64,000 nt of DNA from Pinibacter aurantiacus (GCF_019130065.1 NZ_JAHSPG010000009.1:1-64000), one strand, 5' to 3'; shown: positions 27,449 through 35,604, numbered from the stretch's first letter. The notes: generated from the letters alone by a model not told the origin. Numbers and translations: made by a program.

Positions 27449-27712
27449 CCAATAACTGAATTACTGAATAACTGAGTGGTTGATTTTCGATTTTGCATTA
27501 CGGTTATCGGCCTTCCAGCTCCGCAGGCTTGTATCCTTGCAGTTTCATTTTGTTGCATCCGGCAACATGAATTGAATATTGCCGGAGGCAATAGAATAGA
27601 ACGGCGAAGCTATAAGCTTCGCAGAGCGTAGATAACTGAGTGGTTGATTTTCGATTTTGCATTGCGGTTTTCGGCCATTCAGTCATTCAGTTATTCAGTC
27701 ATTCAGTCACTA
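27449..27712. repeat. Composite spacer: octamer-word arms with an inserted palindromic element
   Basis: Outer arms made of TAACTGAA-type words lie at 27449-27477 and 27678-27710. Inside, a 43-base segment at 27470-27512 recurs at 27633-27675 with two differences. Between the two copies (27513-27632) lie two facing copies of the repeat unit also found at 13916-13975. The arrangement looks like an insertion that duplicated its flank. Confidence 0.8.
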
Positions 27713-28750
27713 GAATTTCAAGATCACATCTCCACCCACCGGATACCCCACACACGTAAGCACCCGGCCCTTTGCTATTTCATCGTCCATTAGAACTTCG
27801 TTGTAACTCATCCACACTTTGCCGCTAATGCAGGTGGCGGAACAGGTGCCACAGCGGCCAGCTTCGCAGCTGTAAGGTAATGTGATATCGGCTTTTTTAG
27901 CAGCTTGCAAAATTGTCTGCGGGTACTGCGAAACAAGATCGTACACATTGCCATTCGCCTCAATGGTGATCATATGCGGAAGCGTGTCTGGCGGCAACTC
28001 CTTTGTTTCTACCTTAAATGTTGTAAAGTTCTCCTTGTGAATGTTTGGCCCGGGAACGCCTTCTGCCAATAGCTGAATAGTGGCCATCCGCATGTAATCG
28101 AAAGGACCGCACAGATAGAATAACGTTTGGTGGTATGGACAAGTACTGTATTCCTTCAACAATACATTCAACAACCACTTGCTTAACCTTGCCCTTCCGA
28201 GATTTTTTGCGTCACTAAAGAGAAACTCAATTGTGAACTTGTTTGGAAATTTTGAAGCAAGCTCTTGTAAGGCTTTATAGAAAATGGTGTCTGCAACACT
28301 TCGGTTACTGTATATCAAAACCATTTTCAAATCGGTGTTACTATGGAGCAGTGTTTTTATTAAAGGTAAAACGGGAGTAATCCCGCTTCCTGCCGCAAAG
28401 AAAAATATTTGTCTGAAGGCAGAGATGTCATCTGGCAAGGTGAAAAAGCCAGATGCTCCAATGGTTACCAATTCATCCCCCACAGAAGTATTGTCAATGA
28501 GTTTGCGCGAGTATTCACCATTATCCAATCGTTTCACCGTGATGGATAGCGGCTCGTTTAGAAGGGGTGTAGACGAAATAGAAAAACTACGCCGTTCCTC
28601 CATATCATGCTTTGAAAAAACAAATGTCAAAAATTGCCCGGCTTTATAGGTTATCTGTTTTTCAGCCAAAGGAGCAACCACGAAAGTTTTGCTTTGACTG
28701 GTCTCTTCGATAATATTCGTGATTTTCAGATGGATATAAGGTGTTGTCAT
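27710..28750 (-). CDS. Flavin reductase with C-terminal [2Fe-2S] ferredoxin domain (PaaE-like)
   Basis: A 346-residue electron-transfer protein. The N-terminal FAD-binding domain has RRSFSISSTP, the NAD(P)H domain has FAAGSGITPVLPLIKTLL, and a plant-type ferredoxin domain ends the protein with ligands Cys295, Cys300, Cys303 and Cys333. This architecture is that of PaaE and related oxygenase reductases. No phenylacetate or oxygenase genes are nearby, so the electron acceptor is unknown; general ferredoxin-NADP reductase activity is possible. It is divergent from the AmgK/RapZ fusion gene across a long inverted repeat. Confidence 0.9.
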   Translation of the reverse strand: MTTPYIHLKITNIIEETSQSKTFVVAPLAEKQITYKAGQFLTFVFSKHDMEERRSFSISSTPLLNEPLSITVKRLDNGEYSRKLIDNTSVGDELVTIGASGFFTLPDDISAFRQIFFFAAGSGITPVLPLIKTLLHSNTDLKMVLIYSNRSVADTIFYKALQELASKFPNKFTIEFLFSDAKNLGRARLSKWLLNVLLKEYSTCPYHQTLFYLCGPFDYMRMATIQLLAEGVPGPNIHKENFTTFKVETKELPPDTLPHMITIEANGNVYDLVSQYPQTILQAAKKADITLPYSCEAGRCGTCSATCISGKVWMSYNEVLMDDEIAKGRVLTCVGYPVGGDVILKF

Positions 28751-28767
28751 TGACGGTGTTTTTGAAG

Positions 28768-28897
28768 AAGCACGCAGATGACGCAGATTGTCATAATTAC
28801 CGCAGATCTTTTGCGAAAACGATAAAGATTGCTTTGTTTCTGTAAGAAAGATATCAAATCAGTGTTAATCATGACAATCTGCGTCATCTGCGTGCTC
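28768..28897. repeat. Nonamer-word inverted repeat (ACGCAGATG type)
   Basis: The left arm (28768-28800) contains GCACGCAGATGACGCAGATT and the right arm (28869-28897) its reverse complement, with about 70 bases between. It belongs to the same family as 31210-31437, 34162-34377 and 35510-35591. It lies between divergent genes, in a position where it would be transcribed with one of them. Confidence 0.85.
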
Positions 28898-28961
28898 CCT
28901 CATAAAATTCCATCTTTTTTCCCATCCTCTGCATTTTTAAATTATTTTTACCGACACTCAT

Positions 28962-30407
28962 ATGCAAAAAGTAATTGAAGAAATAAAGGCTCTTACGGAG
29001 AATGCTTTTGGTGTTTCCGGAGTAGAAGTTGAGGTCCTGCCGCAATCAGGATCAGACCGCAGATATTTTCGCGTGTTTGTAAACGGCAAGTCTTACATCG
29101 CCTGTTACGGACCCAATGTGCAGGAAAATAAAACGTTCATCTCCTTCACCAATCAATTCAGGAAGTACAGCATTCCTGTGCCTGAAATTCATGCTATCAA
29201 CGACCGTTCGGACATATACATACTTGAAGATTTTGGAACTGTTTCTTTGCTGGACGAGTTGGAAAAAAACAAATACAATTCTTACGTGTACGACCTTTTC
29301 AAAAAGAGTTTGCGCTCGCTGGCGCAGCTGCAGGTCGTTGCCGGAGAAGGGATAGATTACAACATGTGTCTTACGGCGAAGGAATTTGGCAAGCAGGCGA
29401 TATTGTCCGATCTCTTGTATTTCAAATACTATTTCCTGGACACGCTGAAGTATCCATACGATAAGCAGGCCCTGTTAAATGATTTCGAGTCGTTGACTGA
29501 ATATCTTACCAAACAGATCGATCAGCATTTTATGTTCCGCGATTTTCAAAGCAGGAACATAATGATAAAAGATGGCGAAGTACATTTTATAGATTACCAG
29601 GGCGGCATGAAAGGCGCTTTGCAGTACGATGTTGCTTCGCTGTTGTGGCAGGCAAAAGCGGAGCTTCCTGAAGACTGGAAAAACGATCTGCTCGATTACT
29701 ATATCGGTGAAGTGAACCAGTTGCTGGACGAATCCATCAATAAAGAAAAATTTATTTACCAGTACAACGGCTATGTGCTCATACGGTTGTTACAAGTACT
29801 CGGAGCATACGGTTTCAGAGGATTGTTTGAACGTAAAGCGCATTTTCTTTCCAGCATTCCACCGGCAATTAATAACCTTAAGTGGTTTGTAGATAACAAG
29901 CAAATGGGAATCGTTTTGCCTGAGTTGGAGAAATGCTTGCGTCATTGTGTAAGCGATGAAGTCTTGAAGCGTTTTGAGCCTGTTCGTGCATCAGAAGATT
30001 CACCCCTTGTTGTCAAAATAAGCAGCTTTTCTTTTAAGCAGGGCATTCCAGGCGATGAGACGGAAAACGGCGGTGGCTTTGTGTTTGATTGTCGTGGAGT
30101 TTTAAATCCCGGTCGCTTTCAGGAATACAAAACACTTACGGGAAGAGATAAGCCGGTGAAAGATTTTCTTGAACAGCAAACAATGATGCCCGAGTTTTTA
30201 AACAGTGTTTATAACATCGTAGACATCAGTGTAACCGACTATTTAAAGCGCGATTTTGAGAGCCTGATGGTTAGTTTTGGTTGCACCGGCGGCCAGCACA
30301 GAAGTGTGTACGCTGCGGACGCATTGGCGCGCCATCTTAAAAATAAATTCAACGTTAAAGTAGAAGTGAATCATTACGTGCAGGACGCAAAGAATTGGAT
30401 CAATTAA
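28962..30407 (+). CDS. AmgK-like sugar kinase fused to RapZ C-terminal domain
   Basis: A 481-residue fusion. Residues 1-300 are an aminoglycoside-phosphotransferase-fold kinase with catalytic Asp194 in FRDFQSRN (192-199) and metal-binding Asp211 in FIDYQGG, the pattern of AmgK, which phosphorylates MurNAc or GlcNAc at C1. Residues 352-481 are a RapZ C-terminal domain with the hallmark GCTGGQHRSV at 440-449. The N-terminal P-loop domain of RapZ is absent. In E. coli RapZ this C-terminal domain binds glucosamine-6-phosphate and controls GlmS levels. Next comes a MurU-like gene 89 bases downstream. The sugar substrate is inferred from family and neighbour, not shown. Confidence 0.88.
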   Translation: MQKVIEEIKALTENAFGVSGVEVEVLPQSGSDRRYFRVFVNGKSYIACYGPNVQENKTFISFTNQFRKYSIPVPEIHAINDRSDIYILEDFGTVSLLDELEKNKYNSYVYDLFKKSLRSLAQLQVVAGEGIDYNMCLTAKEFGKQAILSDLLYFKYYFLDTLKYPYDKQALLNDFESLTEYLTKQIDQHFMFRDFQSRNIMIKDGEVHFIDYQGGMKGALQYDVASLLWQAKAELPEDWKNDLLDYYIGEVNQLLDESINKEKFIYQYNGYVLIRLLQVLGAYGFRGLFERKAHFLSSIPPAINNLKWFVDNKQMGIVLPELEKCLRHCVSDEVLKRFEPVRASEDSPLVVKISSFSFKQGIPGDETENGGGFVFDCRGVLNPGRFQEYKTLTGRDKPVKDFLEQQTMMPEFLNSVYNIVDISVTDYLKRDFESLMVSFGCTGGQHRSVYAADALARHLKNKFNVKVEVNHYVQDAKNWIN

Positions 30408-30495
30408 GTGGAGAGTGGAGAGTTGAGAATGGAGAGTTTTAAAGCCATTCTCAACTCCCCACTCTCAATTCTCCACTCTCAACTCTCAACTCTCT
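30408..30495. repeat. Heptamer-word inverted repeat (GAGAGTT type) inside an operon
   Basis: The left arm (30408-30440) is GAGAGTGG/GAGAGTTGA/GAATGGA words and the right arm (30444-30495) is mostly the reverse complement, almost without a loop. It lies between the AmgK/RapZ fusion and MurU-like genes, both on the plus strand. Confidence 0.83.
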
Positions 30496-30496
30496 C

Positions 30497-31210
30497 ATGA
30501 AGGCAATGATATTCTCCGCGGGTTTAGGTACTCGCTTCAAACCCTGGACAGACAAGCATCCCAAGGCACTCGCCGTTATTAATGGTAAGAGTTTGCTGCA
30601 ACGCAACATTGAATACCTGCAACAATTTGGTATAACAGATGTGGTGGTAAATGTGCATCACTTTGCTGACCAGGTAATGGATGCGATTTTAAGAAACAAG
30701 GGTTGGGGCAGCAATGTTATCATTAGCGATGAACAAGACGTGGTGCTGGAAACCGGAGGTGGTTTGGTTAAGGCAAAAATTTTACTGGAAGGAGATGAGC
30801 CGTTCCTAACGGTAAATGTCGACATCCTTACAAACCTTGATATCAGTGCATTTCTTGAGTTTCACAAAAAAGAAAACGCACTCATTTCGATAGCCGTTTT
30901 GCAGAGAAAAACTTCTCGTTATTTTTTGTTGGACGAAGAAAGCCATTTGTGCGGTTGGATCAACACTCAGACCGGCGAAGAAAAGATGGTGCATAGAAAA
31001 GAAAATCTTCAACAAAAAGCCTATAGCGGCATCGCTATTTTTCAGCCTGAAGTATTTTCATATTTGCCAAAAGAAGGAAAGTTTTCTTTGGCAACTTCTT
31101 ACCTCGAAATAGCTGCAACTAATACCATCGCGGCGTATGACCATACAGGTGATAAATGGGTAGACGTGGGAAAGCCAGAGTCAGTCGCGATTGCCGAGGC
31201 AATGTTTTAG
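30497..31210 (+). CDS. MurU-like sugar-1-phosphate nucleotidyltransferase
   Basis: A 237-residue nucleotidyltransferase. It opens with the signature FSAGLGTRFKPWTDKHPKAL (7-25), then VLETGGGLVKA near 84-93 and NVDIL with Asp109, the metal-binding Asp. The length and motifs match MurU, which converts MurNAc-1-phosphate and UTP to UDP-MurNAc, and also other GalU/RmlA-like enzymes. Being directly after an AmgK-like kinase supports the MurU reading. Start: the ATG follows the 3' end of the GAGAGTT repeat by one base. Confidence 0.78.
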   Translation: MKAMIFSAGLGTRFKPWTDKHPKALAVINGKSLLQRNIEYLQQFGITDVVVNVHHFADQVMDAILRNKGWGSNVIISDEQDVVLETGGGLVKAKILLEGDEPFLTVNVDILTNLDISAFLEFHKKENALISIAVLQRKTSRYFLLDEESHLCGWINTQTGEEKMVHRKENLQQKAYSGIAIFQPEVFSYLPKEGKFSLATSYLEIAATNTIAAYDHTGDKWVDVGKPESVAIAEAMF

Positions 31211-31437
31211 AGGGAGCACGCATTGGCACACAGATGACGCTGATTGGGCTGATTTACACTGATTTTTTATTTGTATGTGTTATATACTTGAAATAGTAAT
31301 TAAAAGGGTTTGAAATTTGACCAAGTGATCAAATTTCAAACCCTTTTAATTATACGGCCTGCAAGTTTTCAAAACAATTTCACCTATCGGAAAAATCCGT
31401 GTAAATCAGTCCAATCAGCGTCATCTGCGTGCTCTCT
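31210..31437. repeat. Long inverted repeat with nested 23-base perfect hairpin
   Basis: The outer arms (31210-31273 and 31388-31437) are made of ATGACGCTGATT/GGCTGATTT/ACACTGATTT words and their reverse complement. Inside, 31298-31320 and 31329-31351 are perfect 23-base complements with an 8-base loop. It lies between convergent genes. Confidence 0.85.
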
Positions 31438-32184
31438 CTACGCGGCTTGCTTCCCTTCAAACAACCACCATTTTCTCTTGCGTATCTTGATGGTGTAATT
31501 GGTTTTAATATATTTTTCGATGTGCGCCATTGCTTCATCAATGCTGTCTGTAAGCAAAACAAGGTTTAGATCTTCTGGTGAAATCGTTTTCTCTTCCGCC
31601 ATTTTATTCATGTATTCAAACAATGTTTTGTGATATTCTTTTCCAAATAAAACAATTGGGAAATTGATGATCGTTTTTGTTTGCACCAAAGTAAGCGTTT
31701 CAAAAAACTCATCCATGGTGCCAAAGCCACCAGGCATGATGATGAATGCGTAAGAGTATTTTACGAGCAATACTTTTCTTACAAAAAAGTGTTCGAATGT
31801 TATAGACTTTTGCACATAAGGATTGGGCTTCTGCTCAAACGGCAACTGAATGTTGCAGCCTATAGAATAGCCATTGTTCTCAAATGCGCCTCTGTTGGCC
31901 GCTTCCATAATACCGGGGCCACCGCCGGTGAGCGTTGTAAAACTCATATCAGCAATGCGTTTGCCAAATGCTCTTGCTGCTTCGTAATAAGGATGGTCCT
32001 CTTTGAATCTTGCAGAACCGAACACTGTAATACATGGTCCCACAAAATGAAGTGTTCTGAAGCCTTTCATGAATTGCCAGAAAACTCTAAGCGCGAATCT
32101 GAACTCGTACCCTCGGCTGCGTGGCCCTTCCAGGTAAATCTGTTTCTTTGCCCGAACTACTTTTTTGTCTTTTTCTGCGGTCAT
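31438..32184 (-). CDS. LOG-family protein (TIGR00730)
   Basis: A 248-residue Rossmann-fold protein with GGGPGIMEAANRGA at 87-100 and PGGFGTMDEF at 151-160, the two LOG signatures. LOG enzymes release free cytokinin-type bases from nucleotide 5'-monophosphates; bacterial members can hydrolyse AMP-like nucleotides. The N-terminal basic extension (about 45 residues) is longer than in short LOG proteins, as in the long type. It is divergent from the exonuclease III gene. Confidence 0.92.
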   Translation of the reverse strand: MTAEKDKKVVRAKKQIYLEGPRSRGYEFRFALRVFWQFMKGFRTLHFVGPCITVFGSARFKEDHPYYEAARAFGKRIADMSFTTLTGGGPGIMEAANRGAFENNGYSIGCNIQLPFEQKPNPYVQKSITFEHFFVRKVLLVKYSYAFIIMPGGFGTMDEFFETLTLVQTKTIINFPIVLFGKEYHKTLFEYMNKMAEEKTISPEDLNLVLLTDSIDEAMAHIEKYIKTNYTIKIRKRKWWLFEGKQAA

Positions 32185-32228
32185 TTCTGTTGATCTTTAG
32201 TGAAACAATCGAGAGGCAATTCAAATGT

Positions 32229-32316
32229 AATTAAAAAGTAAAAAGTAAAAATTCAAAAGTAAAAAGGGTGTGAAACCTTGCACAGTTTTGAGTTATTTTT
32301 GACTTTTTAATTAAAC
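32229..32316. repeat. AAAGTAAAAA-word inverted repeat
   Basis: The left arm (32229-32265) is built of AAGTAAAA/ATTCAAAA words and the right arm (32294-32316) is the partial reverse complement. It sits between divergent genes. Confidence 0.65.
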
Positions 32317-32323
32317 TTTCTCT

Positions 32324-33091
32324 ATGCGCATTATCAGCTACAACGTAAATGGCATACGTGCCGCGATGAATAAAGGGTTTATCGATTGGTTAAAAACGGA
32401 TCCCGCAGACATTATCTGTGTGCAGGAAACAAAAGCACATCGCGATAATGTAAACCATAAGGAGTTTACAGATCTCGGATTCCACGATTACTGGTATTCG
32501 GCGGAGAAGAAAGGATACAGTGGCGTGGCGATTTTTAGTAAGATAAAACCAGACAATGTTCAACTGGGCAATGGCTATATGCAAAGCGATGCCGAAGGAC
32601 GCGTAATACGTGCCGATTTTGGGGATGTAACGCTGATCAACGCATATTTCCCTTCCGGAACGAGCGGAGACGAAAGACAGGGCTATAAATACGTTTGGCT
32701 GAAGGAGTTTGTAGAATACCTGGACATTCTGAAAAAGACAAGACCAAAAGTGATTGTTTGTGGGGATTATAATATTGCACACAAAGAAATAGATATCCAT
32801 GATCCGAAAGGAAATAAAAAGTCATCTGGTTTCTTACCGGAAGAAAGGTCATGGATGGATACATTTTTTGTAAACGGATTTACAGACTCGTTCCGCCACA
32901 TCAACACAGAACCGCATCACTACAGTTGGTGGAGTCAACGCTTTCCTACGGTACGCCTGCAAAACAAGGGCTGGCGCATAGATTACATAAGCGTTACACA
33001 AAACCTGACGGATAATATAGCAGATGCAAAAATTTATCCTGATGTTAAGCATAGTGACCATTGCCCGGTGTATTTGGAACTGAAATTCTAA
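32324..33091 (+). CDS. xth: Exodeoxyribonuclease III
   Basis: A 255-residue AP endonuclease/3'-5' exonuclease of base-excision repair. It has NVNGIRAA at the start, IICVQETKA (catalytic Glu), YSGVAIFSK, GDYNIAHKEIDIHDP and the closing SDHCPVYLEL with catalytic Asp-His. The Trp-rich WWSQRFPTVRLQNKGWRIDY segment is also typical. The length matches the family. A single gene. Confidence 0.95.
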   Translation: MRIISYNVNGIRAAMNKGFIDWLKTDPADIICVQETKAHRDNVNHKEFTDLGFHDYWYSAEKKGYSGVAIFSKIKPDNVQLGNGYMQSDAEGRVIRADFGDVTLINAYFPSGTSGDERQGYKYVWLKEFVEYLDILKKTRPKVIVCGDYNIAHKEIDIHDPKGNKKSSGFLPEERSWMDTFFVNGFTDSFRHINTEPHHYSWWSQRFPTVRLQNKGWRIDYISVTQNLTDNIADAKIYPDVKHSDHCPVYLELKF

Positions 33092-33094
33092 AAC

Positions 33095-33194
33095 AAGTCA
33101 AAAGTAAAAATTCAAAAGTCAAAATGGTTTATGCTCATGATACATGAATGAATCGAAGCTTTTTGCCTTTTGAATTTTTACTTTTGACTTCTCA
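33095..33194. repeat. AAAGTAAAAA-word inverted repeat (tandem-gene spacer)
   Basis: The left arm (33095-33125) repeats CAAAAGT/AAAAATT words and the right arm (33163-33194) is the reverse complement. It lies between xth and the DUF4286 gene, both plus strand. Confidence 0.75.
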
Positions 33195-33216
33195 ATGACT
33201 TCTCAAAAACAATGCG

Positions 33217-33537
33217 ATGAACGACAACATTGGTTTTATATACAACGTAACATCCATGGTAAGCTGGCCTATTCATGAAGCCTGGCTGGAATGGATGCGC
33301 ACCGTGCATGCGCCGGAAGTACTGGCCACCGAGTGTTTTACCTCTTTCAAAATATTGAAACTGCACGAAATAGACGAGACCGAAGGTCCAACCTATGCTG
33401 TGCAATATTTCGCGGAATCAAAAGCGCTTTACAACCGTTATATCTCCCGGTTTTCCCCCGAAATGAGGCAAAAGGGATATGATAAATGGGGCGACGGATT
33501 TGTGTCATTCCACTCAGTAATGGAGGTTGTGCACTAA
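33217..33537 (+). CDS. DUF4286 family protein
   Basis: A 106-residue soluble protein matching the DUF4286 pattern: N-terminal IYNVTSMVSWPIHEAWLEWM, then HAPEVLATECFTSFKILKL, then TYAVQYFAESKALYNRYI. It has the feel of an alpha/beta dimeric ferredoxin-like domain. The function is unknown. It is followed, after a 295-base gap with a promoter, by the HU gene. Confidence 0.85.
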   Translation: MNDNIGFIYNVTSMVSWPIHEAWLEWMRTVHAPEVLATECFTSFKILKLHEIDETEGPTYAVQYFAESKALYNRYISRFSPEMRQKGYDKWGDGFVSFHSVMEVVH

Positions 33538-33773
33538 TTGTGGATAATAATATTAAGTTTTTAGGCACTATTGGAAAGAAATCGTAAATTCTTTTGAAAG
33601 TCAATACTGGCAAGGATTTGGCCCTTTGTGGCCTGAAATCCTTGCCAGTATTGCTTTTGGAGGAATCGCGTATATCTACGCGCCGTTATCATATATTACT
33701 GTTTTTCTCTATAATGCTTGTCACGTGCGGGTTTCTGACAAGTTTTGGCAGCATATAAAAGTTGCAAAAAAAT

Positions 33774-33803
33774 TTTGTTGGAAACAAAAAGCGTATAAAT
33801 TTG
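33774..33803 (+). promoter_or_regulatory. HU gene promoter, Bacteroidota type
   Basis: TTTG at 33774-33777 is followed after 18 bases by TAAATTTG at 33796-33803. This fixes the HU start downstream at 33833: an in-frame extension back to 33626 would run through the promoter. Confidence 0.6.
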
Positions 33804-33832
33804 TCTTGCTTAAAAAATTTAAATTTCACACT

Positions 33833-34102
33833 ATGAACAAAGCTGAATTAATCGCAAAACTCGCCGATGATGCGGGCATCACAAAAACACAAGCTAACGC
33901 TGCTTTGGATTCTTTCACAGAAGCAGTTACTAAATCTTTAAAAGGTGGTGGTAAAGTTACCTTGGTTGGATTTGGTACATTCTCTGTTTCTAAAAGAGCA
34001 GCACGTAATGGCCGTAACCCTCAGACTGGCGCAGTTATTAAAATTAAAGCTAAAAAAGTGGCTAAATTTAAAGCAGGTAAAGAATTGTCTGCTAAATTAT
34101 AA
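33833..34102 (+). CDS. HU-family DNA-binding protein
   Basis: An 89-residue histone-like protein that bends and compacts DNA as a dimer. The N-terminal helices (MNKAELIAKLADDAGITKTQ) and the signature GFGTFSVSKRAARNGRNPQTG, the beta-arm, are complete. The length is standard (about 90). The start is supported by the promoter at 33774-33803 and the untranslated leader in front. Confidence 0.96.
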   Translation: MNKAELIAKLADDAGITKTQANAALDSFTEAVTKSLKGGGKVTLVGFGTFSVSKRAARNGRNPQTGAVIKIKAKKVAKFKAGKELSAKL

Positions 34103-34124
34103 TGCTGCCTCAAATTGCATTTAG

Positions 34125-34149
34125 ACCTCGCTCATGCGGGGTTTTTTTA
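34125..34149 (+). terminator. Terminator after the HU gene
   Basis: CCTCGC and GCGGGG form a 6-base stem with a TCAT loop, followed by seven Ts. Confidence 0.75.
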
Positions 34150-34464
34150 TGCCCATGGGTGAGCACGCAGATGACACTGATTGGGCTGATCTACACAGAT
34201 TTTTTTGATCAAATATTAGACTCTCGTAGAACACGACCCGCTAGTTAATGTTTTGACAGAAAATCTACACAGGCCTGATAAACTGAATTACATACATCTT
34301 TGAGGGTTGTTGCACTCGGTTTAGTTGTTCATCAAAGATCTGTGTAGATCAGCCCAATCAGTGTCATCTGCGTGCCAATTCCTAAAATGTATCCCTTCAA
34401 TGCAGGAAAAACGATATTTTTTGTGCATTTTTGCAGTTCAGTTAAAACTAAAAAATTTTAGATC
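34150..34464. repeat. Long ATGACACTGATT-word inverted repeat before the bTHX gene
   Basis: The arms at 34162-34211 and 34328-34377 contain CACGCAGATGACACTGATTGGGCTGATC and its reverse complement (given here in parts: CACGCAGATGACACTGATT, then GGGCTGATC). Arms are near-perfect over about 50 bases and separated by about 115 bases. No gene is seen in the spacer. The stretch after 34377 probably holds the bTHX promoter, but no clear element was found. Confidence 0.85.
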
Positions 34465-34587
34465 ATGGGTAGAGGTGATAAAAAAACCAAAAAAGGTAAA
34501 ATCTTTAAAGGCTCATTTGGTAAAAGCAGAGTAGCTAGACCATTACAAGCCAAAAAAGCAGCAGCAAAAAAAGCTAGTGCTCAATAA
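34465..34587 (+). CDS. 30S ribosomal protein bTHX
   Basis: A 40-residue, very basic protein (MGRGDKKTKKGKIFKGSFGK, then RVARPLQ and a Lys/Ala-rich tail). It matches the THX family of small-subunit proteins found in Thermus and Bacteroidota. The gene is too short for normal gene callers. Followed directly by a strong bidirectional terminator. Confidence 0.9.
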   Translation: MGRGDKKTKKGKIFKGSFGKSRVARPLQAKKAAAKKASAQ

Positions 34588-34590
34588 TAA

Positions 34591-34624
34591 AAAAGGAGTT
34601 GAATTTTGATCAACTCCTTTTTTA
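34591..34624. terminator. Bidirectional terminator between the bTHX and Bax-inhibitor-like genes
   Basis: A 12-base perfect stem (AAAAGGAGTTGA with TCAACTCCTTTT) with a T-run on its right and A-run on its left, placed between convergent genes. Confidence 0.85.
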
Positions 34625-34627
34625 TTA

Positions 34628-34712
34628 AGTAAAAATTTAAAAGTCAAAAATTAAAAACAGCTTGATTGCCGAAGTCTCCTTTTTGACTTTTACCTTTTGA
34701 ATTTTAATTTTT
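34628..34712. repeat. AAAGTAAAAA-word inverted repeat
   Basis: The left arm (34628-34655) repeats AAGTAAAAATTTAAAAGTC words and the right arm (34679-34712) is the reverse complement. It lies between convergent genes and overlaps the end of the Bax-inhibitor-like gene. Confidence 0.72.
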
Positions 34713-35471
34713 ATTGCTTGCAAATCTTGACAGCAGGCGCAGTATTTCAAGATACAACCAAACGATTGTAACCATCAATCCAAACGCACCGTACCACTCC
34801 ATATACTTAGGGGCACCCTGTTTAGCAAGACTATCGATTCTATCAAAATCCAACAATAGGTTCAACGCGGCAATTCCAACTACAAATAATGAGATTCCAA
34901 TGCCGAGCATGCTACCTCTGTTTCCATCGCTTACCATCATAATATCGATATTGAAGAAACGCAGGACTATGGCTATCAGATAGAAAATTGCGATTCCGGC
35001 AGTAGCCATCACAATTATAGATTTCAGTTGTTCTGTAACTTTAATAACATTGAATTTGTACAATACAAACATCGCGATCACTACTCCAAAAGTCAAACCT
35101 ACGGCCTGGGTAACGATGCCGGGTGCAACTTTCGCAAACGCATTATTATAAATAGCAGAAATGCTTCCCAGAAATACGCCTTCCAGCAAGGCATAGATCG
35201 GTGCAAGGAAGCTGCCCCAAACTGGTTTAAAAGTAATAACCAATGCAGCAACAAAGCCTAAAAGCACAGAACCGATCATCCACGGCATAATGTTTACGCC
35301 CTGATAAAATGCGTTCCATGTAAATACAGCTGAAGAAATAAGCAGCAATGACATCAGGAAGAATTTATTCATAGTGCCTGATTGTGTCATTACCTGACCA
35401 TCATTAAAACCGACATTTTCTTGAAATCGTTTTTCGCTTAAAACAGGATTTCCGGACTTAAAAATTGACAT
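34704..35471 (-). CDS. Bax inhibitor-1/YccA family membrane protein
   Basis: A 255-residue protein with seven hydrophobic segments between about 45 and 250 and the C-terminal segment MVTIVWLYLEILRLLSRF typical of Bacteroidota YccA-like proteins. BI-1 family members are inner-membrane proteins that can act as pH-sensitive calcium leak channels or interact with FtsH in E. coli. It is a single gene and faces the bTHX gene. Confidence 0.9.
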   Translation of the reverse strand: MSIFKSGNPVLSEKRFQENVGFNDGQVMTQSGTMNKFFLMSLLLISSAVFTWNAFYQGVNIMPWMIGSVLLGFVAALVITFKPVWGSFLAPIYALLEGVFLGSISAIYNNAFAKVAPGIVTQAVGLTFGVVIAMFVLYKFNVIKVTEQLKSIIVMATAGIAIFYLIAIVLRFFNIDIMMVSDGNRGSMLGIGISLFVVGIAALNLLLDFDRIDSLAKQGAPKYMEWYGAFGLMVTIVWLYLEILRLLSRFASNKN

Positions 35472-35509
35472 AATAGAAAATTTGAAAGACTAAGATATAG
35501 AAAAAATCA

Positions 35510-35591
35510 GAACGCAGATTTTTATGATTGTCATGATAAACACAGATGATAAATCTTAACAAATCATGACAATCATGAAAATCTGCGTTCC
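35510..35591. repeat. AACGCAGATT-word inverted repeat
   Basis: GAACGCAGATTTTTATGATT plus TGTCATGAT (35510-35538) pairs with ATCATGACAATCATGAAAATC plus TGCGTTCC across 24 bases. It lies between two minus-strand genes. Confidence 0.82.
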
Positions 35592-35604
35592 TGTTTTGCC
35601 CATT

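Noticed and set aside
27449-27712. CRISPR array
   Set aside because: Repeats here are inverted word-arms and one duplicated flank, with no regular repeat-spacer pattern and no cas genes.
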